Shown here: positions 1 to 7,190 of the stretch, piece by piece
Layout of the letters: each line of letters starts with the position of its first letter
Numbering within the stretch: position 1 is the stretch's first letter
Source: Flavobacteriaceae bacterium
Lineage (GTDB): Bacteria > Bacteroidota > Bacteroidia > Flavobacteriales > Flavobacteriaceae
Direction of reading: 5' to 3'
Length of the DNA stretch: 10,523 nucleotides
NCBI GenBank assembly: GCA_019752245.1
Contig: JAIEMH010000196.1
Span: 1-10,523 of the forward strand
The notes under the pieces: model-generated
What the model saw: the letters and a program-made list of their open reading frames with translations, nothing else
The model's database searches: none
What the model was told of the DNA's origin: nothing
Made by a program: the position numbers and the translations under genes

Positions 1-1973
1 ACCTTAAACAAATTGTAGAACTTCTTTGTTCTATTGGTTATGAACCTTATATCAGTTTAGATAATTTTGACGAAGGCAAAAAAGTAGTCGATAGAAGCTT
101 GGTTTATAAAATTGGAGTAGCATTTTTCTGTTTCGGAAATATTATGTTGCTTTCTTTTCCAGAATATTTTGAAGTAAATGAATTTTGGATTAATCAATAT
201 AGAGGATTTTTGCGATGGTTGGTTTTTGCTATATCGCTTCCATCTTTTTTGTATTCGGCAAGCGGCTATTATGTTTCGGCTTGGAAAAGTATCAAAGCTG
301 GAATGTTAAATATCGAAATTCCAATTGCTTTAGGAATTATAGTAATGTTTATCAGAAGTACTGTCGATATAATTTTTGATTACGGACAAGGTTTTTTTGA
401 CAGCATGTGCGGATTAATTTTCTTTATGTTGCTAGGGAAATTATTCCAACAAAAAACCTACAGTTTTCTTTCGTTTGAACGTGATTACAAATCCTATTTT
501 CCTATTGCAATTACGAAAATTCTAACTGATGGAACCGAAATTCCAGTTCAAGTTTATGATATTAAAAAAGGTGATAGATTACTAATTAGAAATCAAGAAT
601 TAATTCCGGTTGATGGAATTTTAATTTCTAATAAAGCTTCAATAGATTACAGTTTTGTTACTGGAGAAGCGGTTCCAATTGAAAAAAAATCTGGTGATAA
701 AATTTTTGCTGGCGGAAAACAACTAGGTAAAGTAATCGAAATGGAAGTGCTGTTTTCGGTTTCAAACAGTTACTTGACGCAACTGTGGAGTAATGATGTT
801 TTTCAGAAAAAAGTAGAAATCAAACACAAAACGATTACGGATAAAATCAGTCGTTACTTTACTCCAGCCTTGCTTGCCTTGGCAGTGCTATCTTTTTTAT
901 ATTGGATTTTTATTAGCGTTGATACTGCTTTCAATGTATTTACAGCAATCTTAATTGTAGCTTGTCCGTGCGCTCTAGCACTTACAGCTCCATTTACACA
1001 AGGCAATGTATTGCGAATTATGGGAAGACGAAAGTTGTACCTAAAAAATGCTATGGTTATTGAACAATTGGCCAAAGTAGATACGATTGTATTTGATAAA
1101 ACAGGAACAATTACAACTAATGAAAAAACTTCTATTACTTATGAAGGTGAACCATTAAATGATTTTGAATTAAAATTATTAGGCAACACTTTAAGAGGTT
1201 CCAATCATCCATTAAGTCGAAGATTGTATGATTTTATTCCGAAACAAGATCTAAAAGAACCTTTGCATTTTGAAGAAATAATAGGTAAAGGAATTAATGC
1301 CGATTTTGAAGACGGAACAATAAAATTAGGTTCTTCTCAATTTTTACAGCACATGAGCGAGAACACGCACAAGAAAACAAAAGTGCATGTTGAAATAAAT
1401 GGTGTTTACAAAGGCAGTTATATTTTCAATAATCAATATCGAAAAGGTTTAGAAAAATTATTTGAACGTTTGTCTAAAAATTACAACTTGATTGTTCTTT
1501 CTGGAGATAATGACGGTGAACGCAAAATTTTAGAAAAAATGCTTCCTGCAAATGCAACTTTAGTTTTCAATCAAAAACCAGAACAAAAACTACACTACAT
1601 AGAAAATCTTCAAAAGCAAGGAAAAAATGTAATGATGGTTGGTGATGGATTGAATGATTCTGGAGCTTTAGCACAAAGTAATGTTGGAATATCAATTTCA
1701 GAGAATGTAAATGTTTTTTCACCTGCTTGTGACGGAATTTTAGATGCTTCTCAATTTCAAAAAATTGCCTTTTTCATGAACTATTCTAAAAATGCAATGC
1801 TTACAATTTACATGAGTTTTGCACTTTCATTATTGTACAATGTTGTAGGATTAAGCTTTGCTGTTACAGGAAATTTATTGCCAATTGTAGCTGCAATTAT
1901 CATGCCTTTGAGCACGATAACTATTGTAAGTTTTGTAACCATAATGAGTAATATTTATGCAAGTAAAAAATAG
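1..1973 (+). CDS. ccoI: Copper-translocating P1B-type ATPase CcoI/FixI (5' truncated by window edge)
   Basis: Membrane Cu(+) export ATPase of the CcoI/FixI/CopA2 group, which supplies copper for assembly of the CuB centre of cbb3 oxidase. The frame is open from base 3 to the stop at 1971-1973 (656 visible residues). The first ~30 residues (…SIGYEPYISL…) look like the end of the N-terminal metal-binding domain, so the real start lies outside the window and the TTG at 99 is not the start. Visible landmarks, numbered from base 3, are TGEAVP of the actuator domain (~220), the CPC copper site (321, bases 963-971), phosphorylation motif DKTGT (Asp ~365, bases 1095-1109), the HP dipeptide of the nucleotide domain (His ~402) and GDGLND (547, bases 1641-1658). 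About eight hydrophobic segments are arranged four, two and two, as in P1B pumps. The last helices carry YN and MPLST; the CopA signature there is usually MxxSS, so one Ser is Thr. It lies upstream of ccoS but is separated from it by a promoter. Confidence 0.96.
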   Translation, partial: LKQIVELLCSIGYEPYISLDNFDEGKKVVDRSLVYKIGVAFFCFGNIMLLSFPEYFEVNEFWINQYRGFLRWLVFAISLPSFLYSASGYYVSAWKSIKAGMLNIEIPIALGIIVMFIRSTVDIIFDYGQGFFDSMCGLIFFMLLGKLFQQKTYSFLSFERDYKSYFPIAITKILTDGTEIPVQVYDIKKGDRLLIRNQELIPVDGILISNKASIDYSFVTGEAVPIEKKSGDKIFAGGKQLGKVIEMEVLFSVSNSYLTQLWSNDVFQKKVEIKHKTITDKISRYFTPALLALAVLSFLYWIFISVDTAFNVFTAILIVACPCALALTAPFTQGNVLRIMGRRKLYLKNAMVIEQLAKVDTIVFDKTGTITTNEKTSITYEGEPLNDFELKLLGNTLRGSNHPLSRRLYDFIPKQDLKEPLHFEEIIGKGINADFEDGTIKLGSSQFLQHMSENTHKKTKVHVEINGVYKGSYIFNNQYRKGLEKLFERLSKNYNLIVLSGDNDGERKILEKMLPANATLVFNQKPEQKLHYIENLQKQGKNVMMVGDGLNDSGALAQSNVGISISENVNVFSPACDGILDASQFQKIAFFMNYSKNAMLTIYMSFALSLLYNVVGLSFAVTGNLLPIVAAIIMPLSTITIVSFVTIMSNIYASKK

Positions 1974-2026
1974 AATTATGTAATTTTTAAAGTTACTAAT
2001 GCAATAATTTCAATTCAAAATTTAAG

Positions 2027-2042
2027 TATGATAAATATCATA
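2027..2042 (+). promoter_or_regulatory. CRP/FNR-type operator upstream of ccoS
   Basis: TATGATAAATATCATA is a perfect 7+7 bp inverted repeat with a 2-bp centre. Its core ATGAT-N4-ATCAT differs from the FNR consensus TTGAT-N4-ATCAA only in the outermost base of each half. Its centre (2034.5) lies 36.5 bp before the last base of the -7 element at 2064-2071, which puts it near -41.5 if transcription starts about 2076. That is the class-II activator position. A near copy with the same spacing lies before hemN. The regulator itself is not in the window. Confidence 0.75.
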
Positions 2043-2058
2043 TTTTATAAAGTAAGGT

Positions 2059-2071
2059 CAAAGTAATTTTG
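2059..2071 (+). promoter_or_regulatory. Bacteroidota-type -7 promoter element for ccoS-ccoNOQP
   Basis: CAAAGTAATTTTG contains TAATTTTG (2064-2071), an exact match to the Bacteroidota -7 consensus TAnnTTTG. No convincing TTG -33 element is at the expected distance, which fits an activator-dependent promoter. The inferred start near 2076 leaves a leader of about 14 nt before the ccoS ATG at 2090. The same 13-base block with one change occurs before hemN. Confidence 0.65.
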
Positions 2072-2089
2072 TTAACACAAATTTAAGGT

Positions 2090-2284
2090 ATGAGTGTCAT
2101 TTATTTATTAATCTCCATCAGTATAGTAGTTGCCGCTACATTTCTTTATGCTTTTATCAGAGCCGTTAGAAGTGGACAATATGACGACGATTATACTCCG
2201 TCAGTCAGAATGCTTTTTGACGACGAATTAATAGCAAAACCCAAAACAGTAACAAACAAAAAAGAAGAACAAAAACCAATTTAA
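2090..2284 (+). CDS. ccoS: cbb3 oxidase maturation protein CcoS
   Basis: Small single-span membrane protein (64 aa) of the CcoS/FixS family. In proteobacteria CcoS is required for cofactor insertion (heme b and CuB) into CcoN; its exact chemistry is not settled. The sequence has one N-terminal hydrophobic helix (about residues 3-24), then the family hallmark GQYDDDYTPSVRMLFDDE (about 34-51), comparable to GQFDD…P…R.LFDD in other CcoS proteins, and a short Lys/Glu-rich tail. Length is normal for the family. It is the first gene after the CRP/FNR-type promoter and ends only 2 bp before ccoNO, so it is very likely co-transcribed and possibly translationally coupled with it. Confidence 0.93.
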   Translation: MSVIYLLISISIVVAATFLYAFIRAVRSGQYDDDYTPSVRMLFDDELIAKPKTVTNKKEEQKPI

Positions 2285-2286
2285 TT

Positions 2287-4464
2287 ATGGAAATGCAACA
2301 ATTTTATTACGACAACAAAATTGTAAAGAAATTTCTCTACGCCAGTATAGTATTTGGTATAGTAGGAATGTTAGTTGGGCTTATTTTAGCCATTTTGTTT
2401 CTATTCCCAAACATGACCGATGGAATATCTTGGTTGAGCTTTGGACGATTGAGACCTTTACACACCAATGCAGTTATTTTTGCCTTTATAGGTAACGCTA
2501 TGTTTGCCGGAATTTATTATTCCTTACAACGTTTACTTAAAGCAAGATTATTCAGCGATTTTTTAAGTAATCTTCACTTTTGGGGATGGCAATTAATTAT
2601 TGTTGCTGCTGCAATTTCTCTTCCTTTAGGATATTCAACTTCTAAAGAATATGCCGAATTAGAATGGCCAATAGATATAGCAATTGCTTTAATCTGGGTA
2701 GTATTCGGTATCAACATGATTGGAACAATTATAAAAAGAAGAGAACGTCACTTGTATGTAGCTATTTGGTTTTACATCGCTACGTTTGTTACAGTTGCCG
2801 TGCTTCATATTTTTAATAGTTTAGAGTTACCAGTTTCTGCAATGAAATCATACTCTGTTTACGCAGGAGTTCAAGATGCATTAGTGCAATGGTGGTACGG
2901 ACACAATGCAGTTGCCTTTTTCTTAACAACTCCATTTTTAGGATTAATGTATTATTTTGTTCCAAAAGCAGCTAATCGTCCTGTATATTCTTATAGATTA
3001 TCAATCATTCACTTTTGGTCTTTAATCTTCTTATACATTTGGGCTGGACCACACCATTTATTGTACTCAGCATTACCAGAATGGGCACAAAATTTAGGAG
3101 TTGTTTTCTCAATTATGTTGATTGCTCCATCTTGGGGTGGAATGATAAACGGTCTTTTAACACTACGTGGTGTTTGGGATAAAGTTAGAGAAGAACCAGT
3201 TTTGAAATTCTTCGTGGTAGCTATTACTGGTTATGGTATGGCAACTTTTGAAGGTCCAATGCTTTCGCTTAAAAATGTGAATGCTATTGCTCACTATACC
3301 GATTGGATTATTGCTCACGTTCACGTTGGTGCATTAGCTTGGAATGGATTTATGGCATTTGGAATGACTTATTGGTTGATTCCAAGAATGACTAAAACCC
3401 AATTATTTTCTAAAAAATTAGCCAACTTCCATTTCTGGATTGGAACTTTAGGAATCATAATGTATGCTCTACCAATGTATGTTGCTGGATTTACTCAAGC
3501 ATCAATGTGGAAACAATTCAAACCAGACGGAACATTACAATATGGTAATTTCCTTGAAACAGTAACTCAAATTATGCCAATGTATTGGATGAGAGCTATT
3601 GGAGGAACATTATATTTAACAGGAGTTATTGTGTTGGTTTACAATATTGTTAGAACAGTAAAACAAGGTTCAGCTGTTGAAGATGAATTGGCAGAAGCTC
3701 CAGCATTAGAAAAAATTACAACAGGAAGATTGAAAGGTGAAAAATTCCACCCATGGTTAGAAAGAAGACCAATTCAATTGACAATTTTAGCTACAGTAGC
3801 GATTCTAATTGGTGGTATTATTCAAATTGTTCCAACCATAATGGTTAAATCTAATATTCCAACTATTGCAGCTGTCAAACCTTATTCTCCATTAGAATTA
3901 CAAGGACGTGATATTTATATTAGAGAGGGTTGTGTAGGTTGTCACTCTCAAATGATTCGTCCGTTCCGTTCAGAAGTAGAGCGTTATGGAGATTATTCTA
4001 AAGCAGGTGAATTTGTTTATGATCATCCATTTCTTTGGGGTTCTAAACGAACAGGTCCAGATTTACATAGAGTAGGCGGAAAATATAATGACAACTGGCA
4101 TTTCAACCACATGTGGGATCCACAACGTGTAAATGAAAAATCAATTATGCCAGCTTACAAATGGTTATTTGCTAATAAACCAATGGATTATTCTACAACA
4201 GAAGCTAAGATGAAAGCCATGAAAACGCTTGGTGTTCCTTATTCAGATGCTGATATTGCTAATGCTCAAAAAAGTATTCAAAATCAATCTGAATCTATTG
4301 AGAAAAATCTTTACAACGATCCTGATTTTGTGAAATCTTATGAAGAAAGTAAACAAAAAGCAGCTAAAAATGGTGAGACTTTCGTTCCGATGAAAGATAG
4401 AGAAATAGTAGCATTAATTGCTTACTTACAACGTTTAGGAACCGATATAAAAGTAAAAAAATAA
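2287..4464 (+). CDS. ccoNO: cbb3 cytochrome c oxidase fused subunits I+II (CcoN-CcoO)
   Basis: Catalytic core of the cbb3 oxidase, 725 aa, combining the heme-copper subunit CcoN (about 1-485) and the mono-heme c subunit CcoO (about 490-725) in one chain. CcoN ligands are all present: His59 and His346 for low-spin heme b, His344 for heme b3, His206, His256 and His257 for CuB, and Tyr250 (in LYIWAGPHH) as the cross-linked active-site Tyr. These positions sit one residue below the Pseudomonas stutzeri numbering. Many hydrophobic helices run through the CcoN part. A linker rich in Glu and Ala (about 464-475) leads to the CcoO membrane anchor (about 497-519). CcoO then shows EGCVGCHSQMIRPFRSE with heme-binding CXXCH at 549-553 and probable axial Met621 in SIMPAYKWL. 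CcoN and CcoO are separate genes in proteobacteria, while fused forms are, to my knowledge, usual in Bacteroidota. Only 3 bp separate it from ccoQ. Confidence 0.97.
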   Translation: MEMQQFYYDNKIVKKFLYASIVFGIVGMLVGLILAILFLFPNMTDGISWLSFGRLRPLHTNAVIFAFIGNAMFAGIYYSLQRLLKARLFSDFLSNLHFWGWQLIIVAAAISLPLGYSTSKEYAELEWPIDIAIALIWVVFGINMIGTIIKRRERHLYVAIWFYIATFVTVAVLHIFNSLELPVSAMKSYSVYAGVQDALVQWWYGHNAVAFFLTTPFLGLMYYFVPKAANRPVYSYRLSIIHFWSLIFLYIWAGPHHLLYSALPEWAQNLGVVFSIMLIAPSWGGMINGLLTLRGVWDKVREEPVLKFFVVAITGYGMATFEGPMLSLKNVNAIAHYTDWIIAHVHVGALAWNGFMAFGMTYWLIPRMTKTQLFSKKLANFHFWIGTLGIIMYALPMYVAGFTQASMWKQFKPDGTLQYGNFLETVTQIMPMYWMRAIGGTLYLTGVIVLVYNIVRTVKQGSAVEDELAEAPALEKITTGRLKGEKFHPWLERRPIQLTILATVAILIGGIIQIVPTIMVKSNIPTIAAVKPYSPLELQGRDIYIREGCVGCHSQMIRPFRSEVERYGDYSKAGEFVYDHPFLWGSKRTGPDLHRVGGKYNDNWHFNHMWDPQRVNEKSIMPAYKWLFANKPMDYSTTEAKMKAMKTLGVPYSDADIANAQKSIQNQSESIEKNLYNDPDFVKSYEESKQKAAKNGETFVPMKDREIVALIAYLQRLGTDIKVKK

Positions 4465-4467
4465 GTC

Positions 4468-4635
4468 ATGCTAAAATTTGTAAAATACAGTTTAGAAACA
4501 ATAGATGGTGTGGCAGTTTATCCAATTATCTCACTATTAATATGTTTCAGTTTCTTTGTTGGACTTTTCGTTTGGGTTTTCACCTATAAAAAAGAGAAAA
4601 TTAAAGAATTAAGTGAATTACCAATAAAAGATTAA
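4468..4635 (+). CDS. ccoQ: CcoQ-like small cbb3 oxidase subunit
   Basis: Short ORF of 55 codons from the ATG at 4468 to TAA at 4633-4635. It starts MLKFVKYSLETIDGVAVYP, has a single hydrophobic helix (about residues 17-40, ending FVWVFTY), and then a charged cytoplasmic tail KKEKIKELSELPIKD. One membrane span plus a short charged tail, placed between the CcoO part and CcoP, is the pattern of CcoQ, the non-catalytic subunit that stabilises CcoP in the complex. Spacing of 3 bp to ccoNO supports translation as part of the operon. CcoQ is poorly conserved in sequence, so the name rests on topology, size and position more than on residues. Confidence 0.82.
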   Translation: MLKFVKYSLETIDGVAVYPIISLLICFSFFVGLFVWVFTYKKEKIKELSELPIKD

Positions 4636-4646
4636 TCATATTAAAG

Positions 4647-4662
4647 ATTTAAACATATGAAA
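4647..4662 (+). repeat. Direct repeat, copy 1 (of ccoP start region)
   Basis: ATTTAAACATATGAAA is identical to 4741-4756, where it contains the ccoP start codon. This copy provides an ATG at 4657 that opens a 29-codon frame ending at 4746, just before ccoP. That frame looks like a by-product and is not annotated as a gene. Confidence 0.85.
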
Positions 4663-4722
4663 TCGCCACTACTAAAAGTTTGTTATAAACAAACACCAAT
4701 AATTAAAAGGCGATACCATATG
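4654..4722. repeat. Nested inverted repeat in the ccoQ-ccoP spacer
   Basis: Outer arms CATATGAAATCGCC (4654-4667) and GGCGATACCATATG (4709-4722) pair over 6+6 bp, with a 2-nt mismatch between the blocks. Inside them lies a perfect 7-bp hairpin GTTTGTT-ATA-AACAAAC (4678-4694). In RNA this could form a two-level hairpin ahead of ccoP. No T-run follows, so it is not a typical terminator. Possible roles are mRNA processing or stability, translational control of ccoP, or a remnant of a small palindromic element. Confidence 0.7.
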
Positions 4723-4740
4723 TTACCTCTAAAAAATAAA

Positions 4741-4756
4741 ATTTAAACATATGAAA
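4741..4756 (+). repeat. Direct repeat, copy 2 (includes ccoP start codon)
   Basis: Second exact copy of the 16-bp repeat, 94 bp downstream of the first. The ATG at 4751-4753 is the ccoP start. The self-complementary CATATG here (4748-4753) could pair with either of the other two CATATG copies in the spacer. Confidence 0.85.
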
Positions 4757-5710
4757 AAATTAATTCCATCATACGTAAGAGTTCCGTTGATATTTGCCTT
4801 AGTATTTGGCGCAATGGAATATTTTATTGACTCAGGAGATCAACCAGCTTTTATAAAATATCCAATGGTTTTGTTGTTTCTTGGTGTGTTTCTATTCCTT
4901 TTAATTGCCATAGAAATTGTAGTTAACGCAGTAGATAATGTAACATATCATTTGTTAACTGAAGAACAGAAAAAACAACTGGAAGAAGCACAATCAATAC
5001 CTTTCACAGAAAGCGAATTCTACCAAGGTTTATTAAAAAAACTAACTCGTTCTAAAGAAATAGAACAAGAAGCCGACGTAATGTTGGATCATAACTATGA
5101 CGGAATTAGAGAGTTAGATAACGTTTTGCCACCATGGTGGGTGTATCTTTTCTACGGATGTATAATTTTTGCAGGAATTTATTTGGTAAGATATCAAATA
5201 TTAGGTGCTGATAATCAAACTCAAGAGTACGAAAAAGAAGTTGCAGAAGCGAAAATTGCAGTTGATGAATACAACAAAACTGCACCAGATATAATGGATA
5301 AAGAAAAAGTTGTTCTACTTACTGATGCGGCAAGTATTGCTGCTGGTAAAGCTATTTTCCAAAGTACTTGTGTTGCTTGTCATAGACCAGATGCTGGTGG
5401 ACAAATTGGACCAAATCTAACTGATGATATGTGGATTAATGGTGGCGGAATAAAAAATGTATTCAACACTATTATGGAAGGCGGACGTGACGGTAAAGGA
5501 ATGGTACCTTGGAAAGCAACGATAAAACCATCCGATATTCAAAAAGTTGCCAGTTACGTGCTATCTCTTCAAGGATCTAATCCGAAAGAACCAAAACCAA
5601 CTGAGCCAGAAGCAAAAAAATGGGTAGAAGAAGCTACTCCAAAAACAGATGCAAAAACTGCTCCAGCTGATACGACCAAAGTAGCTGCAAAAGTTGTTGC
5701 TGTCAAATAA
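4751..5710 (+). CDS. ccoP: cbb3 oxidase subunit III (CcoP), mono-heme form
   Basis: Membrane-anchored cytochrome c subunit (319 aa) that passes electrons to the CcoN-CcoO core. Order of parts: hydrophobic segments at about 10-26 and 36-60; a charged cytoplasmic stretch; the CcoP N-terminal signature DHNYDGIRELDNVLPPWW (113-130); a membrane helix at about 130-147; and a cytochrome c domain (about 188-275). The heme motif is CVACH (207-211), the likely axial ligand is Met251 in GKGMVPW, and GPNL is at 220-223. The Lys/Pro/Ala/Glu-rich tail (about 276-319) looks disordered. Proteobacterial CcoP carries two CXXCH motifs; only one exists here, and the charged tail stands where more cytochrome would be expected. 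The start at 4751 fits because MKKLIPSYVRV leads straight into the first hydrophobic segment. Upstream is the repeat-containing spacer; a hairpin follows the stop. Confidence 0.93.
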   Translation: MKKLIPSYVRVPLIFALVFGAMEYFIDSGDQPAFIKYPMVLLFLGVFLFLLIAIEIVVNAVDNVTYHLLTEEQKKQLEEAQSIPFTESEFYQGLLKKLTRSKEIEQEADVMLDHNYDGIRELDNVLPPWWVYLFYGCIIFAGIYLVRYQILGADNQTQEYEKEVAEAKIAVDEYNKTAPDIMDKEKVVLLTDAASIAAGKAIFQSTCVACHRPDAGGQIGPNLTDDMWINGGGIKNVFNTIMEGGRDGKGMVPWKATIKPSDIQKVASYVLSLQGSNPKEPKPTEPEAKKWVEEATPKTDAKTAPADTTKVAAKVVAVK

Positions 5711-5720
5711 ATAAATCCTT

Positions 5721-5756
5721 TCAAGTCTCGGTTTAAAAATCGGGACTTGAGGTTTT
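5721..5756 (+). terminator. Hairpin between ccoP and ccoG, possible partial terminator
   Basis: TCAAGTCTCG (5721-5730) pairs with CGGGACTTGA (5741-5750) over 10 bp including one G-U pair, with a 10-nt loop (5731-5740). GGTTTT follows (5751-5756). The T-run is short, so complete termination is doubtful. It could lower read-through into ccoG or protect the 3' end of the structural-gene mRNA. Confidence 0.5.
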
Positions 5757-5770
5757 AAAAAAGCAAAAAA

Positions 5771-7189
5771 ATGTCAACATTACCAGATGATAATTTTAGA
5801 GATAGCATAGGTACTATCAATAAAGAAGGAAAAAGATCTTGGATATATGCCAAAATTCCTAAAGGGATTCTTTATGAAAGAAGAAAATGGTTAAGTTATT
5901 TTTTACTGTTATTTTTATTTGCAGCTCCTTTTGTAAAAATTAACGGAAATCAGTTTTTACTATTTAATGTTATTGATAGAAAATTTAACCTTTTCGGATT
6001 TCCTTTTTGGCCTCAAGATTTTCATATTTTCGTGATTATCATGATTATTGGAGTAGTTAGTTTGGCACTATTTACAGTTGCCTTCGGAAGAATTTTTTGT
6101 GGGTGGTTTTGTCCGCAAACCATTTTTATGGAAATGGTATTTCGCCGAATTGAATTTTGGATTGAAGGCGATAGAGGTGCTCAAATTAGATTAGACAAAC
6201 AAGCTTGGGATGCCGAAAAAATTAGAAAGAAATGCACCAAATGGTTTGTTTTCTATATCATTTCCTTCTTGATTGCAAATGTTTTTTTAGCCTATTTAAT
6301 TGGTAGTGACGAATTGATAAAATTTATTGAAGAAGGACCAACAAAAAATACGCATACCTTAATTGCATTAATAATTTTTACTTATGTATTCTATTTTATT
6401 TATGCCTGGTTTAGAGAGCAAGTATGCATAATTGCTTGTCCTTATGGAAGAATGCAAGGTGTTTTACTAGACAATAAAACCATCAATGTTGCTTACGATT
6501 ATGTTCGTGGTGAAAAAGAAATAGGAAGAGCAAAATTCAACAAACAAGAAGATAGAGCAGCATCTGGAAAAGGTGATTGTATCGATTGTAAATTGTGTGT
6601 TCACGTTTGCCCAACAGGAATAGATATTAGAAATGGTGTACAACTAGAATGTGTAAATTGTACAGCATGCATAGATGAGTGCGACCACATTATGGAAAGT
6701 GTTGGTTTGCCCAAAGGATTAATTAGATATGCTAGTGAAGTTGAAATTGTTAATAAAGAAAAATTTGTTTTCAATACAAGAATGAAAGGTTATGCATCGG
6801 TTTTGCTAATACTTACTGGTGTTTTTATCGGAATGTTATTTCTTAGAAACGATGTCGAAGCTACAATTTTACACCTTCCAGGTCAATTATTTGAACACAA
6901 AGGAGAAAAAATTAGTAACGTTTATACTTTTAAAGTGGTCAATAAAACCGAGCATGATTTTAATAATGTTTATTTCAAATTGGTTTCTCCAAAAGGCGAA
7001 ATAAAATTAGTTGGAAAAGACCATTTTACTATAAAAAAACAAGCTTTATCAGAAGGAACTATGTTTATAGAAATCGATCAAGCCTTTTTAAAAGGAGATA
7101 AAACAACATTGCAAATAGAAGTTTATAACGATAAAGAACTGATTGATAATGAAACAACTAATTTTTTAGGACCAAGAAGTTTTAACTAA
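5771..7189 (+). CDS. ccoG: Cytochrome oxidase accessory protein CcoG (FixG/RdxA family)
   Basis: Membrane iron-sulfur protein (472 aa). In Rhodobacter CcoG is reported to act as a cupric reductase, providing Cu(I) for cbb3 assembly. Visible parts: hydrophobic helices at about 40-56, 85-107, 158-178, 196-213 and 340-357; membrane cysteines in FCGWFCPQ (C110, C114) and CIIACPYGRMQ (C219, C223); and a ferredoxin-like domain with CIDCKLCVHVCP (C270, C273, C276, C280) and CVNCTACIDEC (C294, C297, C300, C304). The eight Cys are enough for two 4Fe-4S clusters. A C-terminal periplasmic Ig-like domain (about 365-472) is typical of FixG. Length is normal and all cluster ligands are present. The ATG at 5771 has an A-rich leader. 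It is followed 11 bp later by ccoH. Confidence 0.96.
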   Translation: MSTLPDDNFRDSIGTINKEGKRSWIYAKIPKGILYERRKWLSYFLLLFLFAAPFVKINGNQFLLFNVIDRKFNLFGFPFWPQDFHIFVIIMIIGVVSLALFTVAFGRIFCGWFCPQTIFMEMVFRRIEFWIEGDRGAQIRLDKQAWDAEKIRKKCTKWFVFYIISFLIANVFLAYLIGSDELIKFIEEGPTKNTHTLIALIIFTYVFYFIYAWFREQVCIIACPYGRMQGVLLDNKTINVAYDYVRGEKEIGRAKFNKQEDRAASGKGDCIDCKLCVHVCPTGIDIRNGVQLECVNCTACIDECDHIMESVGLPKGLIRYASEVEIVNKEKFVFNTRMKGYASVLLILTGVFIGMLFLRNDVEATILHLPGQLFEHKGEKISNVYTFKVVNKTEHDFNNVYFKLVSPKGEIKLVGKDHFTIKKQALSEGTMFIEIDQAFLKGDKTTLQIEVYNDKELIDNETTNFLGPRSFN

Positions 7190-7190
7190 A

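Noticed and set aside
99..101. TTG at 99 as the start of ccoI
   Set aside because: The frame is open to the window edge and the preceding ~30 residues look like the end of the metal-binding domain, so the gene begins outside.
854..1075. 73-codon open frame on the - strand inside ccoI
   Set aside because: It is antisense to the CPC-containing membrane region of a clearly coding frame, has no recognisable motif and no leader; it is a shadow frame.
1974..2026. Terminator after ccoI
   Set aside because: No stem followed by a T-run is visible. The AT-rich bases before the palindrome show only weak pairing, so read-through from ccoI into ccoS remains possible.
4657..4746. 29-codon frame between ccoQ and ccoP as a gene
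   Set aside because: It arises from the duplicated ccoP start region, crosses the inverted repeat arms, and encodes a basic peptide with no resemblance to any oxidase subunit I know. It is kept only as part of the repeat finding.
6819..7004. 61-codon + strand frame inside ccoG
   Set aside because: It overlaps the conserved FixG C-terminal domain in another frame and shows no family features.
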